Positions 26,601 through 34,978 of a stretch of DNA of 54,221 nucleotides are shown piece after piece. Both the position numbers and the translations under genes were made by a program. This stretch comes from CAZMGT01 sp964565895 (GTDB lineage: Bacteria; Armatimonadota; Zipacnadia; UBA1398; CAZMGT01), in assembly GCA_964565895.1 (NCBI GenBank), contig CAZMGT010000022.1, positions 1 to 54,221 of the forward strand. Reading direction: 5' to 3'. The notes beneath the pieces were generated by a model that saw nothing but the letters and a program-made list of their open reading frames with translations, did no database searches and was not told where the DNA came from. Each line of letters opens with the position of its first letter. Position 1 is the stretch's first letter.

Positions 26601-26925
26601 GCTTGGCAACTACGAGGCGGCGCGCGAGCTGGACGCCGCAATTGCCGCGGGCGTGCGCGTGTGCTATGTCGGCCAGCGCGAGGACTTGGGGATGCTCCCC
26701 GCGCTGGATCAGTGGTTTACCGAGGAGCTTGCGCCCTGCGGGGCGGGGAAGGCGCAGGTTTTGAAAGCCGAGGGCGAAGCGGAGGTTCTCGGGCAAACGG
26801 CCGAGGGCGCACCGTGGCACATCCGCGCGGGGGAGCTGAGGATCGTCTCGCGCTGGCCGCTGCAGCTCGATGAGGCGCTGACGCTCGCCTTGGGCGGCGC
26901 GGCGGAGCCTGCACCTACTCTTTAG
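23644..26925 (+). CDS. Very large secreted GH42-like/beta-galactosidase-superfamily protein
   Basis: 1093 aa with a signal peptide (MARVAVVALALALAGPASGE; ATG 23644 or 23659). Residues about 25-190 form a carbohydrate-binding sandwich (MLMSSSFEEPDPDFPQFPAG and AAWFDDVRLYRR). Two or three Ig-like beta domains follow to about residue 400. DGEPWLPVGGVVATQFLA opens a TIM-barrel (about 430-900), with AMRRVAAAGVRDVLLTPAPL and the GH42-like phrase FAQWLAERYGEPKRLCAAWG. A C-terminal Rossmann/beta region (about 930-1093) looks like the GH42 trimerisation domain. The usual Glu pair could not be placed with confidence, so activity is uncertain. It follows the zinc-ribbon gene by 54 bp. Confidence 0.6.
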   Translation: MGNIPMARVAVVALALALAGPASGEMLMSSSFEEPDPDFPQFPAGWLELSIWHDTSGVCAWIKGEGHRGERCVRIVDVKTRRGFQYTRQPTSPQDALKLTGWIRAEGVEEGAYLALRWFDKRMRPLALTLSQPMRDTEGRWRRCVLEAVAPAGAAYVSPVVLVAGGGAAWFDDVRLYRREGARARWLRAEVPAVVRQGTPLRLSITLEPKEALADAAELIVQLVHLTTDKEMAQKRVALPEARRWKPGEELRLGPFEVELPEYAPLGRYRVVVSFSNIALEGAQALYFRLAPRESEGFSPTWLRLTVEPVAREVRAGQELPVALRAAPVNEAPEGAVFGYVSLFSDDGRLYAETWAKLEGKEKGELLGEAFLPIPEGIAPGEYIVRGELCGRARTVGEPRAEIAVRGARAKRPLRSLAHGTFVDERGVRHRWVVERDGTLIWDGEPWLPVGGVVATQFLASYPPDGGKPDKEAERSFREAMRRVAAAGVRDVLLTPAPLLGLDERPAEATQRIVDRFEELGLRYGIQLGGAVDEGYAAYLVTDEFAQRHVPAGQERVVNIPYPTPPEAVALVVAMNEGTGKFLAPMVVPIVKARPGQRVGVVSFTIGREATGETYSVFVVPEVWVARGRGVGDIWTNFARRRAQVVNFLRKLRLGEGFRFFLDPLCAELQLRPARALPTAKSDFCLQFAQWLAERYGEPKRLCAAWGIAGELPNFQVAARLVPVPTGGRGIVAVDPEGRFSYVIPPGNTTIVADIEAFREQSIAEMLDRLCEDIRHEVADVPIVITRHGETRRFFLAPSAVGGPTGIGAQPFGGPNDLAQMDGVMAIGESLLSERTVWPVVCGTREYLVPPPAQIGYSSRGELIGCLKRLGELGFRGIFCVAASADGVEELASFDMSQAPGQLGWLAAYATMNRGKRWRGRARIVFTFPAARPAWARGLEIGGAFGLDGNFASRPPALCADGCYAVPAAALPLRCPELFLAHLPRALGNYEAARELDAAIAAGVRVCYVGQREDLGMLPALDQWFTEELAPCGAGKAQVLKAEGEAEVLGQTAEGAPWHIRAGELRIVSRWPLQLDEALTLALGGAAEPAPTL

Positions 26926-27242
26926 CCGCGCTGGCGCCTGGCGTTTTTCGGGCGGCGGTTTTTTTTTGTTGTTTTGCGGCCAGGTTTGGCCCCACCTCAC
27001 ATATGGCAAGGGCGCGGCTGTTTTTCTGAGACAGTGTAAAGTGCGCGCAAGCTGAGCCAAAAGGAGGAGGCCAGCGGGCGAGCCGAGCGGGCGGTCGCTT
27101 GCTGCGAAGGGAACGAAGGACAGGCGAGAGAAGCTGGACGTTGAGGCAGCGCGGCTAGGCGAACGCTGAGCATGAAGCAAAGGCGCTTTTGCAGCAGGGA
27201 GGGAACAAGCCGCCGCGCCGCCTGCGGGAGAGAGGGCAAAGC
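26926..27242. other. Intergenic region with T-tracts, start of the exopolysaccharide locus
   Basis: 317 bp without a convincing gene. Near the left end are runs of five and nine T (about 26945-26969) after a weak GC stem that may terminate the preceding transcript. The rest is purine-rich. I found no well-spaced promoter, although the fkp gene should need one. Confidence 0.4.
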
Positions 27243-30200
27243 ATGGGCGAGCGGGAGTGGGAGCAACTGCGCGAGGCCGTGCGCGCTTGCCGCAGGCTGC
27301 TGTTTGAGAGCGACGGCCAGGTTAGGCCGTGGGACTACCTCGTGCTCACCGCGGCGACCGAGGCCCAGGCGGAGGTTTTCGAGGGCGAGATTGCCGAGCG
27401 GCGGGCGCGCGGGCTCATCCCCGCGCGGACCAAGACGCTTGTTGTTCCCGACCCTGGGGGGAGGCGGATCGGGAGCGGCGGAGCGACGCTGCACGCGTTG
27501 CGCGCGGTGGTGCACGAGATAGCGCGGGAGAGGCGGGCGAGGGACGCCGGCGAGGCGCTGCGGCTGCTGCGCCGGCGGCGGGTGGTTATCGTGCATTGCG
27601 GCGGCGACAGCCGGCGGGCGCCGCTTCTTTCGGCCACGGGGAAGGTGTTTGCGCATCTGCCGGCGCTGTTGCCGGATGGATTTGCCTCGACGATCTTCGA
27701 CGAGCTTTGGGCGTTGCTCAAGCCGTTGCCGGCGCGGGCCGGGCCGTGCCTGCTCGTGACGGCGGGAGATGTGTTGCTTGCCTTCGACCCATGGTCGGTG
27801 AGTTGGCCCGAGGCGGAGGTGTGTGGCCTGGCCTGTTGGGCGGAGGCTGCCACGGGCGCGCGGCACGGGGTTTATCTGTGCGAGGAAAGCGGGCGCGTGA
27901 CGGGGTTTTTGCAAAAGGCGTCCGCGAGCAGGCTGCGCCGCGCAGGGGCAGTTGAGCGCGGGGGCCGAGTGCGTGTGGACAGCGGGCTTTTGCTCTTTCG
28001 GGCACAGGCGCTGCGCGGGCTGGCGGAGCTGGCTTGCGGCGTGGGAGCGGGCGGTGGAAAGCTGTCGGAGCAGGCGGCCGAAGCAGTTTGGGACGGGGAA
28101 CAGCCGCTGAGCCTATATGAGGATTTCGTATCCGTTCTTCTGCCAGAGGGATTTGAGCCAAGCGCGAGGGGGCAGGCGCAGGGGGAGGGAGAGACACCGG
28201 CGCGGGCGGCGCTGGCGCGGGCGCTGGGCGGGTGCCGCTTTTGCGTGGCTGTTCCGGAGCCCTCGCTGTTCGTACACCTGGGGACGACGCGGCAGCTTGT
28301 GGAGCACCTCACGCGGGACCGCGCCGTGCGCCGGATATATGAGCTGCGCCAGGTGGCCGAAGCGCGAACGGGGGCGTGCAAGCTGTCGCGCTCGGCGCGG
28401 CTATACCTGAGCTATATGCGCGACAGCGGCCGCGTTGAGGCGCAGGCGCTTGTGCACGCCACAGATGCCGAGGGCGGGGTGCGCGTGGGCCGGCGGGCGA
28501 TCCTCGCCGGCGTGTCGGTGCACGGCGAGGCGGTAACCGTGCGCGACGAAGTTGTGCTTAGCGCGGTGCCTGTGCGCTATGGCGACAACGGCGCCGTGCG
28601 TCGGGGAACGGCGTATTTGGTTTACGGCATCGGGGACGACCCGCGCGAGCCGCTGGAGAGCGAAAGGTGCACGTTTGCCGGCGAGCCGCTGCGAGAGTGG
28701 CTGCGGCGGCGGCGTATTCCCCAGCGCGCGGTGTGGCCAGACGTTCCCCCGGGCAAGCGGGCGCTGTGGAACGCAAAGCTATTTCCCGTTGTGCAAGACG
28801 GGGGCGGGGATGGCCTGCGCCAGGTTTTGTGGATGCAGGAGAAGTCCGCTCCCGCGGGGGAGCTGGTGCGCTCGTGGCTGAAGCGGCGGCGGGTGTCATT
28901 TTCGGAGCTCCCCGCGCTCGTCGATGCGGAAAAGGTGCACGAGCGCGCCCTGGCCCTGCACGCGAAGACCGCGGCGGCGGAGATTATCGAAGATGCCGAG
29001 GCGCGGGGGAACCTGCACATCGCGGGCTGCCTCCTGCGCCTGCCCCCGCGCACGCGGGCACGCGCGATGTGCCTGCTGGCGGACTATGCACAGAGCGCGA
29101 GGGACCCGCTGGCGCGCTGCCGCGTGGTTAAGGCGCTGGGCGATGTGCTGCGCGAGGGAGGGGGCGAGGTGCTTGAGCAGCGCGCGGTTCGCGCAGCATT
29201 GGGCAAGCTCAGCGTAGAGGCGGCCGCGGGACGCAGGCGCGGGGGGAGCGCTGCGCGGCAGGCGGCGCGCGCGCTGGAGAGCGCGGCGTTTGACCTTGTG
29301 GGCGAGGCGATTGCCCGCGAGACGCCGCGGATTATCGCCGCGCCGCGGCGGGCCGTGGGGTTTGACCAGTGCGTGGTTACCGAGGCGCCGGTGCGCGTGG
29401 ATCTTGCCGGGGGGTGGACGGACACCCCGCCCTATTGCCTGGAGCAGGGGGGCAATGTACTAAACGTCGCGCTTAACGTAAGCGGGGCGGCGCCGATTCG
29501 CGTGGTGGCCCGGCCGCTTAAGGAGCCGGTCGTTCGGCTTGTCTCGGAGGATCAGCACGTGGCCCTGCAGACGCGGCGGGTGGGGCCGCTGCTCAGCTAT
29601 GCTCGCCCGGGCGATGCGCTGTCGCTGCCCAAGGCGGCGCTCGTGCGCCTGGGGATCGTGCGCGAGGGCGGGGGTATGCTGCGGGAAATGCTGGAGGAGT
29701 TCGGCGGGGGGATTGAGCTGCGCGTGCGCTGCGCGGTGCCCAAGGGGTCGGGGCTAGGGGCGAGCAGCATCGTCGGGGCGGCGCTTGTTGCTTGCTTGGC
29801 GCGGCTGTGCGGGCGGCGGCTGACGAGGCAGGAGCTGTTTAACGAAGTGCTCATGCTGGAGCAGATGCTGGGCACGGGTGGCGGCTGGCAGGACCAAGTG
29901 GGCGGGGCGATTGGCGGGGTGAAGTTTATTTGCAGCGCACCGGGAGCGGGGCAGAAACTGCGCGTAAGCAAGATTAAGCTCGACGAAGAGTTTGCTCGGG
30001 CGCTGAGCGAGCGGATGCTGCTTGTGGATACGGGGCTGACGCGCGTGGCGCGGGACATTCTGCGGGTGATTATGGGGAGGTATATCTCGCGCGAGGGGCA
30101 AGCGGTGCGCGCGCTGAGCAAGATCCGCGAGAACGGGAGGAAGATGTACGAGGCGTTTTGCGCCGGCGACGTGGAGCGGGTGGGCGAGCTGATGACAGCG

Positions 30201-30473
30201 CAGTGGGAGTGCAACAAGCAATTGGACCCGGAGAGCACTAATGATGCGATCGAACGATTGTTCCATGCCATAAAGCAATATGCAACAGGTTATAAGCTGG
30301 CCGGCGCGGGAGGCGGGGGGTTTGCGGTTATTCTCTGTCGCGAGGGGAAGAGGGAGCAAGCGAGGCGCGCGCTGCAGCGGCTGAAAACAGGGGCGAAGGT
30401 GCGCGTTTTCGACTTTGAGATAAACGAGCAGGGGCTGCGCACCGGGGTGTTTCCCGCGGGCGAGGCGAAGTAG
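27243..30473 (+). CDS. fkp: Bifunctional fucokinase/L-fucose-1-phosphate guanylyltransferase (Fkp type)
   Basis: 1076 aa from ATG 27243; GGGAGAGAGGG is the ribosome site. The N-terminal half is the fucose-1-phosphate guanylyltransferase domain (fucokinase N-terminal family), with the nucleotide-binding GSGGATLHALR at about residue 78 and CLLVTAGDVLLAF. The left-handed beta-helix section follows (GRRAILAGVSVHGEAVTVRD). The C-terminal GHMP kinase has VRVDLAGGWTDTPPYCLEQG, the ATP loop KGSGLGASSIVGAA (about residue 835) and KLAGAGGGGFAVILC. Together they convert L-fucose to GDP-L-fucose, or a related sugar. B. fragilis Fkp has the same domain order in about 950 aa. It heads the plus arm of the polysaccharide locus. 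Confidence 0.9.
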   Translation: MGEREWEQLREAVRACRRLLFESDGQVRPWDYLVLTAATEAQAEVFEGEIAERRARGLIPARTKTLVVPDPGGRRIGSGGATLHALRAVVHEIARERRARDAGEALRLLRRRRVVIVHCGGDSRRAPLLSATGKVFAHLPALLPDGFASTIFDELWALLKPLPARAGPCLLVTAGDVLLAFDPWSVSWPEAEVCGLACWAEAATGARHGVYLCEESGRVTGFLQKASASRLRRAGAVERGGRVRVDSGLLLFRAQALRGLAELACGVGAGGGKLSEQAAEAVWDGEQPLSLYEDFVSVLLPEGFEPSARGQAQGEGETPARAALARALGGCRFCVAVPEPSLFVHLGTTRQLVEHLTRDRAVRRIYELRQVAEARTGACKLSRSARLYLSYMRDSGRVEAQALVHATDAEGGVRVGRRAILAGVSVHGEAVTVRDEVVLSAVPVRYGDNGAVRRGTAYLVYGIGDDPREPLESERCTFAGEPLREWLRRRRIPQRAVWPDVPPGKRALWNAKLFPVVQDGGGDGLRQVLWMQEKSAPAGELVRSWLKRRRVSFSELPALVDAEKVHERALALHAKTAAAEIIEDAEARGNLHIAGCLLRLPPRTRARAMCLLADYAQSARDPLARCRVVKALGDVLREGGGEVLEQRAVRAALGKLSVEAAAGRRRGGSAARQAARALESAAFDLVGEAIARETPRIIAAPRRAVGFDQCVVTEAPVRVDLAGGWTDTPPYCLEQGGNVLNVALNVSGAAPIRVVARPLKEPVVRLVSEDQHVALQTRRVGPLLSYARPGDALSLPKAALVRLGIVREGGGMLREMLEEFGGGIELRVRCAVPKGSGLGASSIVGAALVACLARLCGRRLTRQELFNEVLMLEQMLGTGGGWQDQVGGAIGGVKFICSAPGAGQKLRVSKIKLDEEFARALSERMLLVDTGLTRVARDILRVIMGRYISREGQAVRALSKIRENGRKMYEAFCAGDVERVGELMTAQWECNKQLDPESTNDAIERLFHAIKQYATGYKLAGAGGGGFAVILCREGKREQARRALQRLKTGAKVRVFDFEINEQGLRTGVFPAGEAK

Positions 30474-30525
30474 CAAGCGGGCGCTGGGCGAGCGATGGGC
30501 GGGGCAGGTTGCGCGAACGAGCGTA

Positions 30526-30554
30526 TTGAATGCACGGGTGAGATGTGTTATTCT
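30526..30554 (+). promoter_or_regulatory. Sigma-70-type promoter with extended -10
   Basis: TTGAAT (30526-30531), a 17-nt spacer and TGT-TATTCT (-10 at 30549-30554) lie about 100 bp before the polysaccharide export gene. A short GCGC stem with a T6 run (about 30570-30597) follows in the leader and may be a weak attenuator. Confidence 0.5.
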
Positions 30555-30661
30555 CGCGAGGCTTGCCGAGCGCGGGTTTTGGCGCGTTTTTTGCTGCACA
30601 GCTTCAGCCAAACGGCGTCCTCAACGGACAACCATGTGAAGTCCCAGAGGGGTGAAAGGCG

Positions 30662-32788
30662 CTGAGCCGCCCAGGGAGAGAGAAGTTTTCCTGTTTTGGG
30701 GCAGTGCTTTTTGCGGCGGTTTTGGCGCTGTGCGCTGCGGGGTGGGGGCAGCAGCGGCCGCCCCTGCGGCTCATGGAGGACGACATTTTGCAGCTTAACG
30801 TCCCCCAGGCGCCGGAGCTCACCCTGCAGATGACCGTGCGCTCCGACGGGACGATTTCCATCCCCCACGTAGGCGCGGTGCGCGTGGCCGGGCTGACGCT
30901 TAGCGAGGCCGAGGAGGCGCTGCGTGAGCCGCTTAAGCGCTATTTGAAAAACCCCCAGTTTTCGCTGGAGATCGTGCAGAAGGCCCCGCGGCTGGTCTAC
31001 GTCACAGGCGAAGTGATGCAACCCGGGGCGTATTTCTGGGAGCAGGCGCTGACCGCCGTTGAGGCGCTAACCGTTGCCGGCGGGCCAACGCCGCGCGCCG
31101 ATCTCAGCGCGGTAGCCCTGGTGCGCGACGGCCAAGAGGTCGCGAAGATCGATCTTTACGACAAGCTCGTTTCGGGCAAGCAAGGGGCGCCGGTGCCTCT
31201 GCTCCCGCGCGACCAGCTCGTTGTTCCGCGCAAGCCGCGCGTGTTCGTTGCCGGCGCGGTAGCGCAGCCGGGGGAGTATGACTTCGAGCGCAGGCAGACG
31301 GTGACCCAGGCGCTGGCCCTGGCCGGCGGGCCGCTTGCCGACGCCGAGCTGCGGCGGGTGAGGCTCCTGCGGGGCACGGAGGAGCACGTGCTTAACTTGG
31401 AGGAGGCCTATCGCGGAACGGAGTTTCGCAGCGACATAGAGCTTGCCGACGGCGACCGCATTTTCGTCCCCGCGCGAGGCAAGGTGTGGGTGTTGGGGCA
31501 GGTGGCCAAGCCGGGGAGCTACGACGTGATGCTTGCGCGGACGTTGGCCCAGGCGCTGTCCGCGGCGGGCGGGCCGGCGCAGGGCGCGGACTTAGCGCGG
31601 GTTTACATCGTGCGCGAGCAAGAGGCGCTTGTCGTTGACGCTACGGGACTGCTTAGCGGGGCGAGCTGGGAGGCGAACGTGCGGCTGGAGGGCGGCGATG
31701 TGGTGCTCGTCCCGTTGGCGCGGGTGGTCGTCCTAGGCGAGGTGACCGCGCCGGGCGAATACCCCATTCGCTCGGGGACGCGGGTGGCCGACGCTTTGGC
31801 TCTCGCGCGGGGGACGCGCGAGGAAGCGGATCTCTCGCGCGTGCTGCTCATTCGCGGGCGGACGGAGCGCGAGCTTAACCTGTCCTCGCTGATCACGGGG
31901 GCGGGCGGGGCGGACAACGTTGTCCTCCAGAGCGACGACATCATCGTGGTGCCGCGGGGGCTGGTTTACGTAGCGGGCGAAGTGACGCGACCGGGGGCGT
32001 ATCCGTATATGACGGCGCGCACGGCGCGCCAGGCGATCGTTCAGGCGGGTGGGTTTGCGGAAACAGCGGACAAGGAGGAAGTGCGCGTAATTAGGTTCGA
32101 CGCTCAGCGCGCGGAGCACCAGGTGGCCGCAGAAGGGGCGGCGGCGCTGGACGCTCCGCTGCGCTCTGGGGACACGGTGCTTGTTCCGCGGCGGCAAGGG
32201 AAGGACATATATGTGCTGGGCGAGGTGGCGCGGCCGGGGCTGATTAGGTATGAGGAAGCGCAGACGGTGCTCCAGGCGATCTCCATGGCGGGCGGGGTAG
32301 ATCCCGAGACGGCGGACTTGCTGAACACGCGGATCGTGCGCCGGGGGAGGTCGGTTAAGGTTAACCTGGGCGCGCTGCTGCGGGGGCAGGGGAAGGAGCG
32401 CGACGTGGCCCTGGAGCCCGGGGATATGGTTATCGTGCCCCAGGTGACGACCGGCTTTGTGTATGTCGTGGGCGAGGTAGTGAAGCCTGGGGCATACGTC
32501 TATCGGCCGGATCTTACCCTCAGTCAAGCTTTGGGGATGGCCGGCGGGCTTACCGACGACGGCGCCTATAGCCACATCGAGATTACCCGGCGCGAGCCGG
32601 GACGGGCCGAGCCCCTCGTGATTAACTTCGACGACTACATTAAAACAGGCGACCCCGCGAAGGACATCCCGCTTAGGCAGGGAGACATCGTTCGGGTATT
32701 TGAGCGCAAGGGCGTAAAGACGAGGCGGCGCGTGCGCGACTTTAGCGTTTTGGGGAGCTTCTGGTGGTTCCTCAAGGGGCTGTTCTAG
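30662..32788 (+). CDS. Polysaccharide export protein with seven SLBB repeats (Wza-like)
   Basis: 708 aa if translation starts at CTG 30662. No ATG is usable; GTG 30704 would give a signal peptide without a charged start. From CTG the product has a basic n-region, a hydrophobic core (FGAVLFAAVLALCAAGWG) and a good cleavage site, and GAGGGGTGA lies 6 nt upstream. A Poly_export domain (DDILQLNVPQAPELTLQMTV, then GTISIPHVGAVRVAGLTL) is followed by seven SLBB repeats, each marked by a V-x-G-x-V-x-x-P-G-x-Y phrase, about 81 residues apart (first codons near 30993, 31240, 31483, 31727, 31964, 32207, 32459). E. coli Wza has two. There is no lipobox. It probably forms the periplasmic/outer-membrane export channel or collar. 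The chain-length/kinase-like gene follows by 12 bp. Confidence 0.88.
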   Translation: MSRPGREKFSCFGAVLFAAVLALCAAGWGQQRPPLRLMEDDILQLNVPQAPELTLQMTVRSDGTISIPHVGAVRVAGLTLSEAEEALREPLKRYLKNPQFSLEIVQKAPRLVYVTGEVMQPGAYFWEQALTAVEALTVAGGPTPRADLSAVALVRDGQEVAKIDLYDKLVSGKQGAPVPLLPRDQLVVPRKPRVFVAGAVAQPGEYDFERRQTVTQALALAGGPLADAELRRVRLLRGTEEHVLNLEEAYRGTEFRSDIELADGDRIFVPARGKVWVLGQVAKPGSYDVMLARTLAQALSAAGGPAQGADLARVYIVREQEALVVDATGLLSGASWEANVRLEGGDVVLVPLARVVVLGEVTAPGEYPIRSGTRVADALALARGTREEADLSRVLLIRGRTERELNLSSLITGAGGADNVVLQSDDIIVVPRGLVYVAGEVTRPGAYPYMTARTARQAIVQAGGFAETADKEEVRVIRFDAQRAEHQVAAEGAAALDAPLRSGDTVLVPRRQGKDIYVLGEVARPGLIRYEEAQTVLQAISMAGGVDPETADLLNTRIVRRGRSVKVNLGALLRGQGKERDVALEPGDMVIVPQVTTGFVYVVGEVVKPGAYVYRPDLTLSQALGMAGGLTDDGAYSHIEITRREPGRAEPLVINFDDYIKTGDPAKDIPLRQGDIVRVFERKGVKTRRRVRDFSVLGSFWWFLKGLF

Positions 32789-32800
32789 CGGCAGAGCACG

Positions 32801-34858
32801 ATGAATAGCGAACAGCAGGCAATAGGGGAATACGCAGAGGCGGAACGAGACTATTTCGGTAACTTGAGCGCCGTGCTGCGGCGGCGCAGGTGGCCGTTTG
32901 GGCTGACGTTTGCACTTGTGGTAGTCGTCGGGGCGACGGCGCTGCTTGTTTTGCCACCGGCATATCGGGCGCGGGCGAAACTGCTTGTCCAGACGCAGCG
33001 GCCAAGCGCGTTATTTACCTCGGACGTTTTGGGGGCAATCGATGTATTAGGGTTTGGCGCGACGCGCGACGTGGCCACGCAGGCGGAACTGGTTAAATCG
33101 CTGGACACCCTGGAGCGCGCGATAAAGAACTGGAACCTAAACATTGAGCTTGAGGATCTGGAGAAGTGCGTTGACGTTAATACGGTAAGTCAGACGGATG
33201 TAATCGAGGTAGCGGTGGAACGGTCGGACCCCAACGAGGCAGCGCGGATCGCCAACGCCATTGCCCAGCAATATGTGGACGACACGGTGGCCAGCTTGCA
33301 GAGCGCGGCGCGCGCGGGAAGAACGTCGATTAAAAAACAGGTGGAGGCGGCGCGCCAGGAGCTGGAGCGGTGCCAGGCGGAGCTTACGGATTTTCGCACG
33401 CGCACGGGGGTCATCGAGCTCGACGCAGAGACGGAGGAGATGGCCAAGCGGCTGGGGGAGCTGCAAGCGGAGCTGCTTCGGGCGCGGGCGAGCGCCGAGG
33501 CGGGGCGGGCGCTGGTCGCCGAGCTGCGCCGGGAGATGCGGGCTTATGAGAAGGGCGAAGCGGTTGCTGTGGCCATGGTGAGCAACCCCCTGGTGCAGCA
33601 ACTGCGCACAGACCTTTCCGCGGCGGAGCTGGAGCGCATTTCCCTGCTTGAGACATATTCCGAAGAGGCGCCCCAGGTAAAGGCCGTCGAGGCGCGCATC
33701 GAGCGCCTGCGCCAGGAGATCCAGGCGGAGCTGCAGCGGGTGCGGCGCGGGGAGGTGGGCTCCGCCGACCCGCGCTATGCGGAGTTGGCGACGAAGTTGG
33801 CCCTCGCCCAGGCGGAGGCGATGAGCGAGTCGGCGCGGGCCTCGGCGATTCAGACGGCGCTGTCGCAGTTTATGGTGGAGCTAAAGGAGCTTCCCGCGCA
33901 ACAGGCGGAGCTGGCGCGGCTGATACGAGAGACGACGGCCGCGGAAAAGATGTATCTCAGCCTGCTCGAGCGCTATCACCAGTATTGCATTACAGAGGAG
34001 CTGAACATTCCCACGGCGCGAATTATCGAGAAGGCGCGCCCGCCGGAGGATCCCGTGCGGCCCAGCCCGGCGCACGCCATCGGCACGGTGGCCGTGGCGC
34101 TGCTGTTGGCGTTTGGGCTGGTGCTTGTGCTCGAGCGGGCAGACCCGACGGTGCACGCGGGGCGCGAAGTGGAGGCGGCGTTGGGCGCGCCGGTGCTCTG
34201 CGCCATTCCGCGGGCGGAGGAAGGGGGGGCGCTGCTCCTCGAGGAGGCCGCGCGGGAGGGGCCTGTTGCCGAGGCGTTTCGCGAGCTGCAGGCAAACCTG
34301 CGCTTTGCTGAGGCAAGCGTGCCCATGAATACGTTGGTCGTCGCCTCGACGCTTGCGGGAGAGGGAAGGACGACCGTTGTCGCCAACCTCGGGCTAACCA
34401 TGGCGCGCATGGGCGTGGCGACGGTTGTCGTAGACTGCGACCTGCGCCATCCGAAACTGCACGAAATGCTAGGGGTCACGCCGCGCGGGGGGCTGGCCGA
34501 GGTCGTTGCCGGGCAGGGGAGCGCGGAGCAATTGCTGTGTGAGACGAGCGAGCCAAACCTGCGGCTGCTCGCCGCGGGGGCGCACGCGGCAAAGCCCGCG
34601 GAACTTCTCGGAACACCGCAATTCAAACAGGCGCTTAGCGCGCTTAAAGATCGCGCAGATGTGGTGATCGTCGACGTGCCGGCGATCGCCGAGGTGAGCG
34701 ACGCGCTGATCGTCTGCGGGCAGTGCGACGCGGTGATATTTGTGGTGGAGCTGGACCGCGTGGCGGAGGAAGAGCTGCGCGAGGCGGGGGAGAAGGTCGG
34801 GCGGTCGGGCGCGACAATTGTGGGGGCTGTGCTAAATAAGGTGCGCGAACGGAGATAG
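32801..34858 (+). CDS. Wzz/BY-kinase-like polysaccharide co-polymerase with degenerate Walker A
   Basis: 685 aa. Residues about 20-60 hold a Wzz-type N-terminal region and membrane helix (WPFGLTFALVVVVGATALLV). Long coiled-coil periplasmic helices follow (about 160-390). A second helix (AHAIGTVAVALLLAFGLVLV, about 425-445) is followed by a cytoplasmic BY-kinase-like ATPase. Its P-loop reads STLAGEGRTTVVANL: residue 523, normally the invariant Lys, is Arg (codon AGG at 34367). Walker A' is VVVDCDLRHPKL and Walker B VVIVDVPAI. The tail ends NKVRERR with no tyrosine cluster. So chain-length control is likely and tyrosine-kinase activity doubtful. The ATG at 32801 has only a weak ribosome site, and the gene is 12 bp behind the SLBB exporter. 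Confidence 0.85.
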   Translation: MNSEQQAIGEYAEAERDYFGNLSAVLRRRRWPFGLTFALVVVVGATALLVLPPAYRARAKLLVQTQRPSALFTSDVLGAIDVLGFGATRDVATQAELVKSLDTLERAIKNWNLNIELEDLEKCVDVNTVSQTDVIEVAVERSDPNEAARIANAIAQQYVDDTVASLQSAARAGRTSIKKQVEAARQELERCQAELTDFRTRTGVIELDAETEEMAKRLGELQAELLRARASAEAGRALVAELRREMRAYEKGEAVAVAMVSNPLVQQLRTDLSAAELERISLLETYSEEAPQVKAVEARIERLRQEIQAELQRVRRGEVGSADPRYAELATKLALAQAEAMSESARASAIQTALSQFMVELKELPAQQAELARLIRETTAAEKMYLSLLERYHQYCITEELNIPTARIIEKARPPEDPVRPSPAHAIGTVAVALLLAFGLVLVLERADPTVHAGREVEAALGAPVLCAIPRAEEGGALLLEEAAREGPVAEAFRELQANLRFAEASVPMNTLVVASTLAGEGRTTVVANLGLTMARMGVATVVVDCDLRHPKLHEMLGVTPRGGLAEVVAGQGSAEQLLCETSEPNLRLLAAGAHAAKPAELLGTPQFKQALSALKDRADVVIVDVPAIAEVSDALIVCGQCDAVIFVVELDRVAEEELREAGEKVGRSGATIVGAVLNKVRERR

Positions 34859-34978
34859 GCGGAGGGGAGGGCGTGGAGAGACGTTTTGCGGTGTTGGGGA
34901 AAGTGTTGTGGTGCGGCGAGGGGAAAATTGCCGCAAGCTAAATAACACAGGGAACGGAGAAGGGGAGGAACGGAATAG

